Below are positions 8,112 to 16,855 of a DNA stretch of 64,000 nt, piece after piece. Both the position numbers and the translations under genes were made by a program. Position 1 is the first letter of the stretch. The number at the start of each line of letters is the position of its first letter. The notes beneath the pieces are model-generated. The model saw only the letters and a program-made list of their open reading frames with translations, was not told where the DNA came from and did no database searches. Source of the DNA: Streptomyces sp. NA02950 (GTDB lineage: Bacteria; Actinomycetota; Actinomycetes; Streptomycetales; Streptomycetaceae); the NCBI RefSeq assembly GCF_013364155.1, contig NZ_CP054916.1, positions 9,082,001-9,146,000 of the forward strand, given 5' to 3'.

Positions 8112-9511
8112 CCAGCGCCCTGGCCCAGGTTGTCTCACACAACCCGGCCGCCCCCTCCGACGTCCTGGTGCGGATCCCCGCCCCGGGGGCCTTCGCCGCC
8201 GTCGACGCCGTGGAGCGGGCCCATGCCGCCCAGCCCGGCTGGCACCTGGGCGGCACGGCCGCCCGCTCGGCCGCGCTCGGCGCCGTGGCCGCCGCCATCG
8301 ATTCCGCCGCGGACGAGCTGGCTGCCCTCGCCGTACGCGAAGTGGGCAAGCCGCTCGCCGAAGCACGTGCCGAGGTGACCCGCACCGCCGCGATCTGGCG
8401 GTACTACGCCCAGGCCGCCTTCGAGTGCACCGGGGCGGTCCACGAGACGGCCGACGGTCCGGGGCTGCTGCTGACCCGCCGCCGTCCGCACGGAGTGGCG
8501 GGCCTCATCACCCCATGGAACTTTCCCTTCGCGATCCCCAGCTGGAAGGCGGCCCCGGCACTCGCGACGGGCAACACCGTCGTCCTGAAGCCGGCACCGG
8601 AAGCGACCGCGTGCGCCCAGCGCCTGGCCGAGATCGTCCACCACGCCCTGCCCGCCGGGGCCTTCACCGTACTGCCCGGCGGCCCCACCGAAGGCAACGC
8701 CGTCGTCTCCGCCGCCGACGTGGTCTCCTTCACCGGCTCCACGACCGTGGGCCAAGCGGTCGTCCGCACCGCCACCGCACGGGGCGTCCCCGTGCAGGCC
8801 GAGATGGGCGGGCTGAACGCGGCGATCGTCCTGCCCGACGCCGACATCCCGCGGGCCGCCGCGCACATCGCCGCCGCGATCGCCGGTTACGCGGGTCAGA
8901 AGTGCACCGCCACCAGCCGCGTGATCGCGGTCGGCGCCGCCCACGACCCGCTGCGCGAGGCCCTCACCGAGGCACTGCGAGCGCTCCCTGTGGGTGACCC
9001 CGCCGACCCCGCCACCGTGTGCGGACCGCTGATCAACGAGTCGGCCCGCGACCGGGTGATCCAGGCGAGAAAGGGCCTCTCCGCCGTCGCCTGCGCCGCC
9101 GTCCCCGAGGGGGCGGACGGCTGGTACGCGGCCCCGGCCCTGGTCGAGCAGGTGCCGCCCGGCCACCGGCTGCTGTGTGAGGAGGTCTTCGGACCGCTGG
9201 CGGCGCTGCTGCCGGCCGACGACCTGGCCCACGCGGTCCGGATCACCAACTCCGTCGCACACGGCCTGGTCACCTCTGTGCACACCGCCTCGCTCGACAC
9301 CGCGCTGCACGGGCTCGACCACCTCGACACCGGCATGATCCGCGTCAACGCCCCGTCCACCGGGGTCGACTTCCACCTGCCCTTCGGCGGAGCCAAGGCA
9401 TCCAGCCACGGTCCACGCGAACAGGGACGCGCTGCCATCGCGTTCTACACGTCCGACCGCACCTACACACTGACCCCAGCACACCCACAGGCACCTGCGA
9501 AAACAACGTGA
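8108..9511 (+). CDS. Alpha-ketoglutarate semialdehyde (2,5-dioxopentanoate) dehydrogenase
   Basis: A 467-residue aldehyde dehydrogenase and the last step of the pathway, giving 2-oxoglutarate. The Rossmann/active-site motifs are ITPWNFPFAIPSWKAAPAL and TGSTTVG, the general base is Glu232 (QAEMGG), and the nucleophile is Cys266 (AGQKCTATSR). The 34-residue spacing between them is canonical. GTG 8108 overlaps the stop of the epimerase by four bases, so translation is coupled. The general family fold does not by itself fix the substrate; the operon does. Confidence 0.85.
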   Translation: MTSALAQVVSHNPAAPSDVLVRIPAPGAFAAVDAVERAHAAQPGWHLGGTAARSAALGAVAAAIDSAADELAALAVREVGKPLAEARAEVTRTAAIWRYYAQAAFECTGAVHETADGPGLLLTRRRPHGVAGLITPWNFPFAIPSWKAAPALATGNTVVLKPAPEATACAQRLAEIVHHALPAGAFTVLPGGPTEGNAVVSAADVVSFTGSTTVGQAVVRTATARGVPVQAEMGGLNAAIVLPDADIPRAAAHIAAAIAGYAGQKCTATSRVIAVGAAHDPLREALTEALRALPVGDPADPATVCGPLINESARDRVIQARKGLSAVACAAVPEGADGWYAAPALVEQVPPGHRLLCEEVFGPLAALLPADDLAHAVRITNSVAHGLVTSVHTASLDTALHGLDHLDTGMIRVNAPSTGVDFHLPFGGAKASSHGPREQGRAAIAFYTSDRTYTLTPAHPQAPAKTT

Positions 9512-9521
9512 CATTGTACGC
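9507..9521 (+). promoter_or_regulatory. Operator copy before the GntR gene
   Basis: CGTGACATTGTACGC starts within the stop region of the dehydrogenase gene and lies about 50 bases before the GntR start. Together with copies at 1480, 2980 and 6121 (minus strand) it supports a consensus close to TGTGAMATTGTACTG and suggests autoregulation. Confidence 0.5.
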
Positions 9522-9573
9522 TGGTGATCCGCTCGGCCACGAGGGAACAGGTCACGAAGGGATCACCACCACC

Positions 9574-10299
9574 ATGGGCCACCTCAAGCAGCGCAACCTC
9601 ATCACCACCAGGGAGCGGCTGCGCGACCAGGTCGCCCACGCCCTGCGCGCCGCACTGATCTCCGGGGAACTGCGCCCCGGCGAGGTCTACTCGGCGCCCG
9701 GTCTCGCGGAGGACTTCGGCATCTCCGCGACACCGGTGCGCGAGGCGATGCTCGACCTGGCCCGCGAGGGCCTCGTCGAACCGGTTCGCAACAAGGGCTT
9801 CCGTGTCACCGAGGTCAACGAACACGACCTCGACCAGTACACCGAGATCCGTACGCTGATCGAGGTCCCCATGGTCGGCCGGATCACCCGCGAAGCCGCG
9901 CGCGAAGACCTGGAGGCGCTGCGCCCGGTCGCCGAGGAGATCGTGCACGCCGCCCGCGAGCACGACCTCATCGGCTATCTCGAGGCCGACCGCCGGTTTC
10001 ACCTCTCCCTGCTCGCCCTCGCCGGCAATGACCGGCTCGTTGAGACGGTCGGCGACCTGCGCAAGCGTTCGCGCCTGTACGGGCTGACCGCTCTGGACGA
10101 GCGGGACCAGCTGATCCCGTCGGCCGAGGAGCACATCGAACTCCTCGACCTGATGGTGGCGGGTGACGCGGAGGGCGCCGAGACGTGCATGACCCGCCAC
10201 CTCGGACATGTGCGCTCGCTGTGGGCCAAGGGCGCCCAGGAACAGGAGAAGAAGCCCAGCAAGCGCGTGACCAGGAGGAAGCTGGGCGTGGCCCGCTGA
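9574..10299 (+). CDS. GntR-family (FCD) regulator of hydroxyproline genes
   Basis: A 241-residue transcription factor. The winged-helix domain at residues 5-75 contains the hallmark LAEDFGISATPVREAMLDLAREGLV, and the C-terminal all-helical FCD domain binds the effector, with family-type metal/ligand residues in DRRFHLSL and EEHIELLD. A Lys/Arg-rich tail follows. ATG 9574 is chosen because the encoded protein then begins just before the HTH; GTG 9508 in the same frame would overlap the upstream stop. Its position at the end of the catabolic operon and the repeated motif nearby make it the likely local regulator responding to hydroxyproline or an intermediate. Confidence 0.85.
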   Translation: MGHLKQRNLITTRERLRDQVAHALRAALISGELRPGEVYSAPGLAEDFGISATPVREAMLDLAREGLVEPVRNKGFRVTEVNEHDLDQYTEIRTLIEVPMVGRITREAAREDLEALRPVAEEIVHAAREHDLIGYLEADRRFHLSLLALAGNDRLVETVGDLRKRSRLYGLTALDERDQLIPSAEEHIELLDLMVAGDAEGAETCMTRHLGHVRSLWAKGAQEQEKKPSKRVTRRKLGVAR

Positions 10300-10331
10300 G
10301 CCCGCTCCGGGGAACCATCACGCACCGGGCG

Positions 10332-10367
10332 CGCGGGGGCGGGGTGCGTCCGCGCCCCGCCCCCGCG
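10332..10367 (+). terminator. Strong GC hairpin after the GntR gene
   Basis: Two 17-base arms (10332-10348 and 10351-10367) pair with one G-T mismatch around a two-base centre, about 30 bases after the GntR stop. This is a typical high-GC terminator without a clear U-tract and marks the end of the hydroxyproline operon. Confidence 0.65.
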
Positions 10368-10377
10368 GCGCGCCACC

Positions 10378-10422
10378 TCGCACAACGCGGGGTCGCACAA
10401 CGCGGGGTCGCACAACGCGGGG
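10378..10422. repeat. Three perfect tandem copies of a 15-bp unit
   Basis: TCGCACAACGCGGGG occurs three times head to tail without a mismatch in the gap between the hydroxyproline operon terminator and the TnpB element. Function unknown. Confidence 0.9.
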
Positions 10423-10565
10423 TTATGGCCAAGCGGGAGCTGCCGCGGGCGGATCGGGCCATTCCACACTGGGCGGTACACATCACACGCCACGTCCCCG
10501 GCACACCGCCGCCCTCCACGCACCTGCCCGCCTAACCCGGCCGCGCAGGTCCGGGAAAGAACGCC

Positions 10566-11544
10566 TTGACTTCCTCCCCCGCCTAAAGGCGGGGGATTCC
10601 AGCGGTCACCCGCTGGGGTTCCTGCTTCACCGACGACCGCCCCGTCCGGGAGGACTCCCGTTGAGGTCTTACACCGTCTCCACCGGCAGACGCCGCCAGC
10701 CCGGCGGCCAGGATGTTGCGTGTCGCGTTCACGTCACGGTCATGCACGGTGCCGCAGTCGCAGGTCCACTCACGGACGTTCAGCGGCAGCTTCTCGCGGA
10801 CCGTGCCGCAGGCCCCGCACAGCTTCGAGCTGGGGAACCAACGGTCGATCACCACGAGTTCGCGCCCGTACCAGGCGCACTTGTACTCCGGCATGGAGCG
10901 CAGTTCCGTCCAGGCCGCGTCGGATATGGCGCGCGCGAGCTTGCCGTTCTTCAGCAGGTTGCGGACGGTGAGGTCCTCGATCACGACCGTTTGGTTCTCA
11001 CGGACGAGCCGAGTGGTGAGTTGGTGCAGGAAGTCCCGGCGGCGGTCGGCGATCCGAGCATGGACCCTGACGGCCTTCCGGCGGGCCTTCTCCCGGTTGT
11101 TCGAGCCCTTGGGCTTGCGGGACAGCTCCCGCTGAGCCTTGGCGAGTCGGGTCCGGTCGCGGCGCTCGTGCCTGGGGTTGGTGATCTTCTCCCCGGTGGA
11201 CAGGGTCACCAGCGACGTGATCCCGGCGTCGATGCCGACCGCCGCGTCCGTGGCCGGGGTGGGGGCGATGGTGTCCTCGCACAGCAGGGACACGAACCAG
11301 CGCCCCGCCGCGTCCCGGGAGACGGTCACCGTGGTCGGCTTCGCCCCCTCCGGGAGCGGGCGCGACCAGCGAATGTCCAGCGGCGCGGTCATCTTCGCCA
11401 ACGTCAGGCGCCCGTCACACCACGTGAAGGTGGAGCGGCTCCGCGCTCGCGCGAGACTCGCCGAATCGCCCTGACGGCGATTCACCTCTCCCTGCCCTGC
11501 TCCGCAGGATTCCGTTTCCTCCCCAGTCTGAAGGCCGGGGTATC
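10566..11544 (-). mobile_element. IS200/IS605-type element, TnpB-only, decayed
   Basis: The element is bounded by two similar subterminal palindromes in the same orientation: 10571-10600 (TTCCTCCCCC, a GCC/GGC stem, GGGGGATTCC) and 11515-11544 (TTCCTCCCC, a weaker stem, GGGGTATCC). This asymmetric, same-strand end structure fits IS200/IS605 elements. Read on the minus strand, the right end finishes with TCAA at 10566-10569, like the right cleavage site known for IS608. No tnpA is present. It lies just upstream of the ribosome site of a hydrolase gene. Confidence 0.65.
10583..11485 (-). CDS. tnpB: TnpB-like RNA-guided nuclease, N-terminally truncated
   Basis: A 300-residue protein with the RuvC-like core of TnpB/OrfB: Asp in VGIDAGI, Glu in VVIEDLTVRNL, the zinc ribbon CGACG...CDCG, and the final Asp in HDRDVNATRNIL. 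Intact relatives are near 400 residues; here the N-terminal HTH/WED part is missing and the frame opens directly into the segment before RuvC-I. The stop codon lies in the loop of the right-end hairpin, the place where the omega-RNA scaffold of these systems normally ends. Loss of the N-terminal recognition region probably makes it inactive as a guided nuclease (inference). Confidence 0.85.
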   Translation of the reverse strand: MNRRQGDSASLARARSRSTFTWCDGRLTLAKMTAPLDIRWSRPLPEGAKPTTVTVSRDAAGRWFVSLLCEDTIAPTPATDAAVGIDAGITSLVTLSTGEKITNPRHERRDRTRLAKAQRELSRKPKGSNNREKARRKAVRVHARIADRRRDFLHQLTTRLVRENQTVVIEDLTVRNLLKNGKLARAISDAAWTELRSMPEYKCAWYGRELVVIDRWFPSSKLCGACGTVREKLPLNVREWTCDCGTVHDRDVNATRNILAAGLAASAGGDGVRPQRESSRTGRSSVKQEPQRVTAGIPRL

Positions 11545-11559
11545 CACGGAGGAATCCCG

Positions 11560-12825
11560 ATGAACCCCGCGTACGCGACCGTCGACCACTCCTTCACCGT
11601 CCCACTGGACCACGCCGACCCCGGCGGCCCCACCCTCCAGATCTTCGCCCGGGAAGTCGCCGACCCGGGCCGCGCCGATGACGACCTGCCCTGGCTGCTC
11701 TATCTGCAGGGCGGACCGGGCGGCAAGTCGCCCCGTCCGGCGGCCGGGTCGCCCGGCTGGCTGTCCCGGGCGCTGAAGACGCACCGCGTGCTGCTCCTCG
11801 ACCAACGGGGCACCGGCCGCTCCAGCCCGGTGACCGCCAAGGCGGCCGCCCGGCTCAAGGATCCAGGCCGACTCGCCGCATATCTCGCGCACTTCAGGGC
11901 CGACTCGATCGTCGCCGACGCGGAGCTGATACGCCGCGAGCTGCGCGGTGAGCGGCCCTGGGAGACACTCGGCCAGAGCTACGGCGGCTTCGTCACCCTC
12001 ACATACCTCTCCCACGCCCCCGAGGGGCTGACGGCATGCTACGTGGCCGGAGGTCTGCCGGGGCTCACCGCCACCGCCGACGACGTGTACGCGCGCACCT
12101 ATCCGCGTGTACACGACCGCGTCCTGGAGTACTACGACCGCTATCCGGACGACGCCGCCCTCCTGCGTCACGTCGCCGACCGACTCGCGACAGACCATGT
12201 GCGCCTGCCGGACGGAGACCGCCTCACCGTCCGCCGGCTGCGCACCCTCGGCCTCGCCCTCGGCATGGGGGACGGCTTCGAGCGCCTGCACTGGCTGCTC
12301 GACGAAGCCCTGGACGGACGCGGCGAGTTGACCGACACCTTCCTCCACCAGGTGATGGGCCTGACCGGGTTCACGGACAACCCACTGTTCGCCGTGTTGC
12401 AGGAAACGCTGTACGGGCAGGGGGCCGGGCCCACGGGCTGGGCGGCCGCCCGTGCGCTCGCCGCCTTCCCCGCGTTCGCCGAGGACGCGGAGACCCTCCT
12501 GCTCACCGGGGAGATGATCTACCCCTGGATGTTCGGGGACATCAAGGCCCTGCGTCCCTTCGCGCAGGCCGTCGACCTCCTCGCCCGGCGGACCGACTGG
12601 CCGCCGCTGTACGACACCGGTCGCCTGGCCGCCAACGAGGTCCCGCTGGCGGCGGTCGTCTACCACGACGACATGTACGTGGACGCGGGCCTGTCCCTGC
12701 GGACCTCGCGCGAGGTCGGCGCCACCCGCGTCTGGGTCACCAACGAGTGGGAGCACGACGGGCTCACCAGCTCCGGCGGCCGCGTCCTCGCCCGCCTCAT
12801 GGACCTGGTGGCGGGACGTGCCTGA
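11560..12825 (+). CDS. Prolyl aminopeptidase-like alpha/beta hydrolase (S33)
   Basis: A 421-residue alpha/beta hydrolase. The oxyanion-hole motif LYLQGGPGGKS, DQRGTGRSS after strand 4 and the nucleophile elbow GQSYGG match proline iminopeptidases; a late His in NEWEHDG is the likely catalytic base. These enzymes release N-terminal Pro or hydroxyproline. No signal peptide is seen. CGGAGGAA precedes ATG 11560, only a few bases beyond the end of the IS605-type element, so the native promoter may have been displaced by the insertion. It fits the imino-acid peptide theme of the preceding operon. Confidence 0.82.
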   Translation: MNPAYATVDHSFTVPLDHADPGGPTLQIFAREVADPGRADDDLPWLLYLQGGPGGKSPRPAAGSPGWLSRALKTHRVLLLDQRGTGRSSPVTAKAAARLKDPGRLAAYLAHFRADSIVADAELIRRELRGERPWETLGQSYGGFVTLTYLSHAPEGLTACYVAGGLPGLTATADDVYARTYPRVHDRVLEYYDRYPDDAALLRHVADRLATDHVRLPDGDRLTVRRLRTLGLALGMGDGFERLHWLLDEALDGRGELTDTFLHQVMGLTGFTDNPLFAVLQETLYGQGAGPTGWAAARALAAFPAFAEDAETLLLTGEMIYPWMFGDIKALRPFAQAVDLLARRTDWPPLYDTGRLAANEVPLAAVVYHDDMYVDAGLSLRTSREVGATRVWVTNEWEHDGLTSSGGRVLARLMDLVAGRA

Positions 12826-12928
12826 CCGCGCACCGGCTCGCCGACCGCGGATGACCATCCCCGACCGCGCACAGGCACGGCCGACGAAACCCAGCGTGCC
12901 GACCAGGTAAAGCCGACGAAGGAGAGAC

Positions 12929-14119
12929 ATGCCTACCCTGCCGCCCCGTCCCCGTGCCCTCATAGTGGCCGCCGCCCTCGCCACCTGCCTGACCACCACC
13001 AGCGCGACAGCGGAGGAGCCGGAAGCCAGCACGCCGTCCACCGCGGCCGACTGCGCGCTGCCGGGCAGAACCGGCTGGACCGACGAGGGCCACGACACCG
13101 ACCGCGCCCAGTTCCAGCGCCCCACCGGCACCCACCGTGTGCTGACCCTGTTCGTGGACTTTCCCGACGCTCCGGCCACCGACTCCACCGACGCCTACGC
13201 CACCCACCTGTCACCCGCCGCCGAGTGGATGCGCACAGCCTCCTACGGCCGGTCGCGGCTCGACATCGCCACGCCGTACCGCCGGTGGATCCGTATGCCG
13301 TCCACCTCCACGTCCTACGGTTTCGACCGGGGGATCACCTTCGAGAGCCACGAGCGCTACCTGCGCGACGCCGTCACGGCAGCCGATCCGTTCGTGGACT
13401 TCTCCCGTTACGACATGGTCTACATCGTCCCGGCCAAGGCGGCGCGCGCGATCTCCTTCTCCCCGACCTACCTCTACGATCCGGCCACCCCCGGCGTCAC
13501 CGCCGACGGCTCCCGTGTGAAGTGGGCCGTCACCTTCGGCCAGGACATGTGGCGCTGGGGCTACAAGGTCGCCGACCACGAGACCGGCCACACCTTCGGC
13601 CTGCCCGACGTGTACGCCTTCACCGGTGAGACCCACCGCTTTGTGAACGGCTGGGACATCATGGGCGACATCGCTGGTCGCGCCCCGCACTATCTCGGCT
13701 GGCACTCCTGGAAACTCGGCTGGATCGGCGACGGCCAGGTCGCCTGTCTCGCCGCGAGCGGCACGCGGACGGTGCGGCTCACACCGGTGGAGCGCCCCGG
13801 CGGCACCAAGATCGCCGTGATCCGCACCGGTGAGACCACGGCATACGTGGCAGAGTCCCGCAGGGCCGAGTTCAACGACCGCACAGCCTGCTCCACAGGG
13901 GTGCTGATCTACAAGGTCGACTCCGCGACCCGGACCGGGGACGGCCCCGTCCGTGTCATCAACGCCAACCCGGACACCACACCGCCGAGCGGCTGCGGCC
14001 CCCTGGACGTGGCCGCGCTCGCATCCGGCCAGTCCTTCACCGATCCGGCCACCGGTGTGCGCATCGCCGTCGGCACGGGCGATTCCTCCGGTGACACGGT
14101 CCGGCTCAGCAAGCCGTAA
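12929..14119 (+). CDS. Secreted M6-family metalloprotease
   Basis: A 396-residue exported protease. A signal peptide is visible at residues 1-28 (Arg-rich start, hydrophobic core, cleavage near TSATAEE). The zinc motif is HETGHTFGLPDVY, the HExxHxxxLPD form of M6 (immune-inhibitor-A-like) peptidases, with a downstream GWDIMGD segment typical of the family. Cys residues in the C-terminal part could form disulfides. ATG 12929 follows AAGGAGAGA. Placed after two proline-specific peptidases and a hydroxyproline pathway, it could supply peptides from extracellular protein such as collagen or gelatin (inference). Confidence 0.85.
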   Translation: MPTLPPRPRALIVAAALATCLTTTSATAEEPEASTPSTAADCALPGRTGWTDEGHDTDRAQFQRPTGTHRVLTLFVDFPDAPATDSTDAYATHLSPAAEWMRTASYGRSRLDIATPYRRWIRMPSTSTSYGFDRGITFESHERYLRDAVTAADPFVDFSRYDMVYIVPAKAARAISFSPTYLYDPATPGVTADGSRVKWAVTFGQDMWRWGYKVADHETGHTFGLPDVYAFTGETHRFVNGWDIMGDIAGRAPHYLGWHSWKLGWIGDGQVACLAASGTRTVRLTPVERPGGTKIAVIRTGETTAYVAESRRAEFNDRTACSTGVLIYKVDSATRTGDGPVRVINANPDTTPPSGCGPLDVAALASGQSFTDPATGVRIAVGTGDSSGDTVRLSKP

Positions 14120-14120
14120 C

Positions 14121-14188
14121 GCGTCAACGCATGCGCATGGCCGGCCGGCGCGTCCGTTCCGGCACGGTGGACCCGACGGCGTTGACGC
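14121..14188. repeat. Inverted repeat between convergent genes
   Basis: GCGTCAACGC (14121-14130) and GCGTTGACGC (14179-14188) are perfect inverted copies 48 bases apart, starting right after the protease stop. They could form a large stem acting as a bidirectional terminator or be a binding site. Confidence 0.5.
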
Positions 14189-14281
14189 GGAACGGTGGGG
14201 GTATCGGGCAAGGCCGGTTCCGGCTGTGAAGCCGTGCACGCGCCGATGCCGGTGGGGCGTGGTGCTCGTGTCGCGTGCCGT

Positions 14282-14851
14282 TCAGGCTTTGAATGAGTGC
14301 AGGTTGGTCGCGGCCAGGGTTTGCTCCGCGTCGTGTGCCGTGAAGGTGCTCATGCGCTGGAAGCCGAGGCGGGCGGCGAGCTTGAGTGAACGCTCGTTGG
14401 CTGTCTGGGTCACTACCAGGACCGGCTGGTCGGGCAGCTCGTCGGCGGCGGCGCGCAACGCGGCCGTGGCGGCCTCGAACGCCAGCCCCGCGCCCCAAGC
14501 CTTGCGTCGTAGCAGGTAGGTCAGTTCCAGTTCCCCGCCCTCATCGGTGACGTGCCCGGGAAGGTCGGCGGAGCGTCGGTTGAGCATGAGCGTCCCGAAG
14601 AGCCGGTCGGTCGTCTTGTCGGCGATGACAAACGTGCCGGGTTGGTTGGTGATGCTCGTGGTACCGATCGCATCGAGATACTGTTCGACAGCACTTCTGG
14701 GCCTTGGACCGCCGAGGTAGAGCCGGACCTGCGGATCGGTCTGTAGTTCGATGAGTCCGTCGCGGTCGGTGTCGTGTGCTGTGCGCAGGCGGAGTCGATC
14801 CGAGGTGATCTCCGTGGCGGACAGCGTGGGCGGTGGGTTCATGGGATCCAT
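14282..14851 (-). CDS. GNAT-family N-acetyltransferase
   Basis: A 189-residue acetyltransferase of the RimJ/Acetyltransf_3 type. SDRLRLRTAHDTD forms the first strand region, ELELTYLLRRKAWGAGLAFEA is the acetyl-CoA binding segment (A motif RxxxGxG/A variant), and the C-terminal NERSLKLAARLGFQRM is the family's helix-strand signature. The substrate cannot be told. Either ATG 14851 or ATG 14842 may be used. Monocistronic, convergent with the M6 protease. Confidence 0.85.
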   Translation of the reverse strand: MDPMNPPPTLSATEITSDRLRLRTAHDTDRDGLIELQTDPQVRLYLGGPRPRSAVEQYLDAIGTTSITNQPGTFVIADKTTDRLFGTLMLNRRSADLPGHVTDEGGELELTYLLRRKAWGAGLAFEAATAALRAAADELPDQPVLVVTQTANERSLKLAARLGFQRMSTFTAHDAEQTLAATNLHSFKA

Positions 14852-15163
14852 CCTGGCTGAGGACCTGCCGTTCAGTCGCGGCGTCGCGCGGGCTCGGCTT
14901 CACCCCGCGGTTCCCCGCGCGACGGGTCGCAGAGCGCGACGAGCAAGCCGTCGCGCGGTGGAGGGAGGCGACCTGGGCCGAGGTAAGGAGCCAGGTCGGC
15001 CTGCGACGGCTGGATCTGCCCCGAGGACCGAGGAGGGGCTGTTCCCGTCCTCGGCGTTCACGGTCGTCGGCACCCCTCAGGACCCGCTAGTGTTCGGGGG
15101 AGGGGCGAGCCCGCGTAGGCCTGAGAGATCGCGAACCCCTTGTTCTTGGCCGGGAGGCATGAG
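14852..15163. other. Intergenic, no gene supported
   Basis: Short frames in this stretch have atypical composition and no family features. It should contain the promoters of the flanking GNAT and small membrane protein. Confidence 0.5.
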
Positions 15164-15349
15164 GTGGATGTGGGATACCGATGGCTGGTCATCGTGGCCG
15201 CCGCAGTGGCCTCAGGAATCTTCATGATCCAACGGGGTGGCGAAGCGGTGTGGGTCTGGGCCATCGCGATGAGCGCTTTCATCATCTATGCGACGGTGTG
15301 GACTATCGCGCGCCGGCCGGAGTCTCGACGCCGCTCCGCGAGGAAGTGA
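15164..15349 (+). CDS. Small two-helix membrane protein, hypothetical
   Basis: A 61-residue protein starting at GTG 15164, six bases after GGGAGG. Two hydrophobic segments (WLVIVAAAVASGIFMI and VWVWAIAMSAFIIYATVW) separated by a short polar loop, then a basic tail RRPESRRRSARK, predict a hairpin membrane protein with cytoplasmic termini. No family is recognised. Confidence 0.55.
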   Translation: MDVGYRWLVIVAAAVASGIFMIQRGGEAVWVWAIAMSAFIIYATVWTIARRPESRRRSARK

Positions 15350-16161
15350 CCATGGCCCTTCAGACCGGGACGACGTCATTTACGGCTCCTTGCCCGCGAA
15401 GAGGCTGACACCTCGAAGCGCTTTTCCAGCTGTCGGCGCCGTTGACCAGTCCATGCGCCGGCCGGTCAGTGGCCGCCGCTGGGGCGGCGTTCGAGGAAGC
15501 GCAGGGTGGGGGACGGATGTCTCAGAGACCAGGCGATCTTCTTGGTATCCCCGTTCTCGGGCCGGTTGTTCAATGCGGCGACAACGCGTCGTAGCAGCCT
15601 GAGGCTCGCAATCACCAGGCGTGGGCTCGGGCGCAAGGCGAGTACCGATCCCAGATGCCGGGTCAGCCCCACAGGCTCCGGGTATGGCTGGTATCCCGTT
15701 GCAGCTCGTATGGCCTTGGCATCACCGATCCTACGAATGACCAGTTCAGGCCCACCAAGAAGGTAAGACGGGAACCTCTGGAACCGGCTACCGCCGCCCC
15801 GGGCGGCAGGGAGGCTGAAGGCGCAGGGGCGGTCAGGCACGGGGCCCGGTCGGGCGAGGGCCTTCCCGGCGGGGCCCTCGCGGTACGCGGTCACGATGTC
15901 GTCGGCCTCGTCTTCGCAGAGCGCGGCCGGCCGGCCGCGCACCTCGCGGAGACCCGCGCCTACCCCCGGCGCCCGAGTGCGGGCGTGCGTAGTCGAGGTA
16001 CCAGAAATCCCGGTTTGACCTGGCCGGTCAGCACACCGGACGCGGGCACCGCCGGCGTTCACCGGGATTCCCGGAAGATGCCCCGGCCTTCGGGCCACGC
16101 CGTACCAAAGGCGCTGGGGTGGGCAAGGCCGAACGGCGCCTCCGTCCGAGGTCGGCGAGTT
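15350..16161. other. About 0.8 kb without a convincing gene
   Basis: A minus-strand open frame (16098 to 15466, 210 codons) shows some protein-like character in its last 90 codons (YLLGGPELVIRRIGDAKAI, then a basic Leu/Arg-rich stretch) but has no ribosome site or recognised family. It may be the remains of a gene. No other features seen. Confidence 0.35.
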
Positions 16162-16779
16162 CTAACGGCCGGTTCTGGTGGGTGCCGCCGCGCGCGGCCT
16201 CGGGGCCAGTGCCGCGCGCAGCGCCGGGGTGAGGCTGTGACGGATCTCGGACGGGGTGAGGGCGGCGGGGGTGGGGAGGGGGTTGAGGTAGCGGGTGTAG
16301 ATGAGGCCGCCGAGGATCGTCACCACGGCCGTGGCGCGGGCGGTCGCGTCCCGGCCGCCGAGAAATTCAACAAGCCGGGCCAGCAGCTCGCGTTCCAGAT
16401 ATTCGCGGATCACCTCGACGGCCTCGTCGCCCTGGGTGGTGAGCTGCTGGAAGCCGGCATCCTCCCACAGGTCGGTCACCGCGTCGATCAGGCGGTCGGG
16501 GAGGGTGGCCGGGTCGCCGCCGAGGACGTCGTCCACCGCCAGCGCATTGGCGCACTGGAACTGCATCACCTCCCCGAACAGGCCCTTCTTCGAGCCGAAG
16601 TGGTACGCGATCAGCGCCGGGTCGACCCCGGCGGCCCCCGCCACCGCGCGCAGGGTGGTCCTCCGGTAGCCGTGCTCCAGGAACAGCGAACGGGCCGCCG
16701 AGACGATCGACTCGCGGGTCGGCGGGTTGCCGCGGGGGCGGCCTCGGGTGCGGGCGGGGGCAGGGGCGGTGTTATTCAT
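16162..16779 (-). CDS. TetR-family transcriptional regulator
   Basis: A 205-residue repressor. The N-terminal HTH runs over residues 20-66 (ESIVSAARSLFLEHGYRRTTLRAVAGAAGVDPALIAYHFGSKKGLFGEV), followed by a ligand-binding helical domain. It is divergent from an NAD(P)-binding protein/PPOX/dehalogenase operon across a 76-base spacer, so it likely controls itself and that operon. The inducer is unknown. Confidence 0.88.
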   Translation of the reverse strand: MNNTAPAPARTRGRPRGNPPTRESIVSAARSLFLEHGYRRTTLRAVAGAAGVDPALIAYHFGSKKGLFGEVMQFQCANALAVDDVLGGDPATLPDRLIDAVTDLWEDAGFQQLTTQGDEAVEVIREYLERELLARLVEFLGGRDATARATAVVTILGGLIYTRYLNPLPTPAALTPSEIRHSLTPALRAALAPRPRAAAPTRTGR

Positions 16780-16855
16780 CAGCGTTGAGCCTGCGTTGGG
16801 TGTGCAGCACAGTCAAGGGCGTTCCGAGAATCACACGAAGGGATGACCCGACACC

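Noticed and set aside
10587..11485. Plus-strand 300-codon frame opposite tnpB
   Set aside because: It mirrors tnpB and lacks any recognised motif, whereas the minus strand carries RuvC and zinc-ribbon residues.
11482..13188. Minus-strand 568-codon frame opposite the hydrolase
   Set aside because: Gly/Val/Arg-rich antisense composition and no motifs; the plus-strand hydrolase and protease explain the region.
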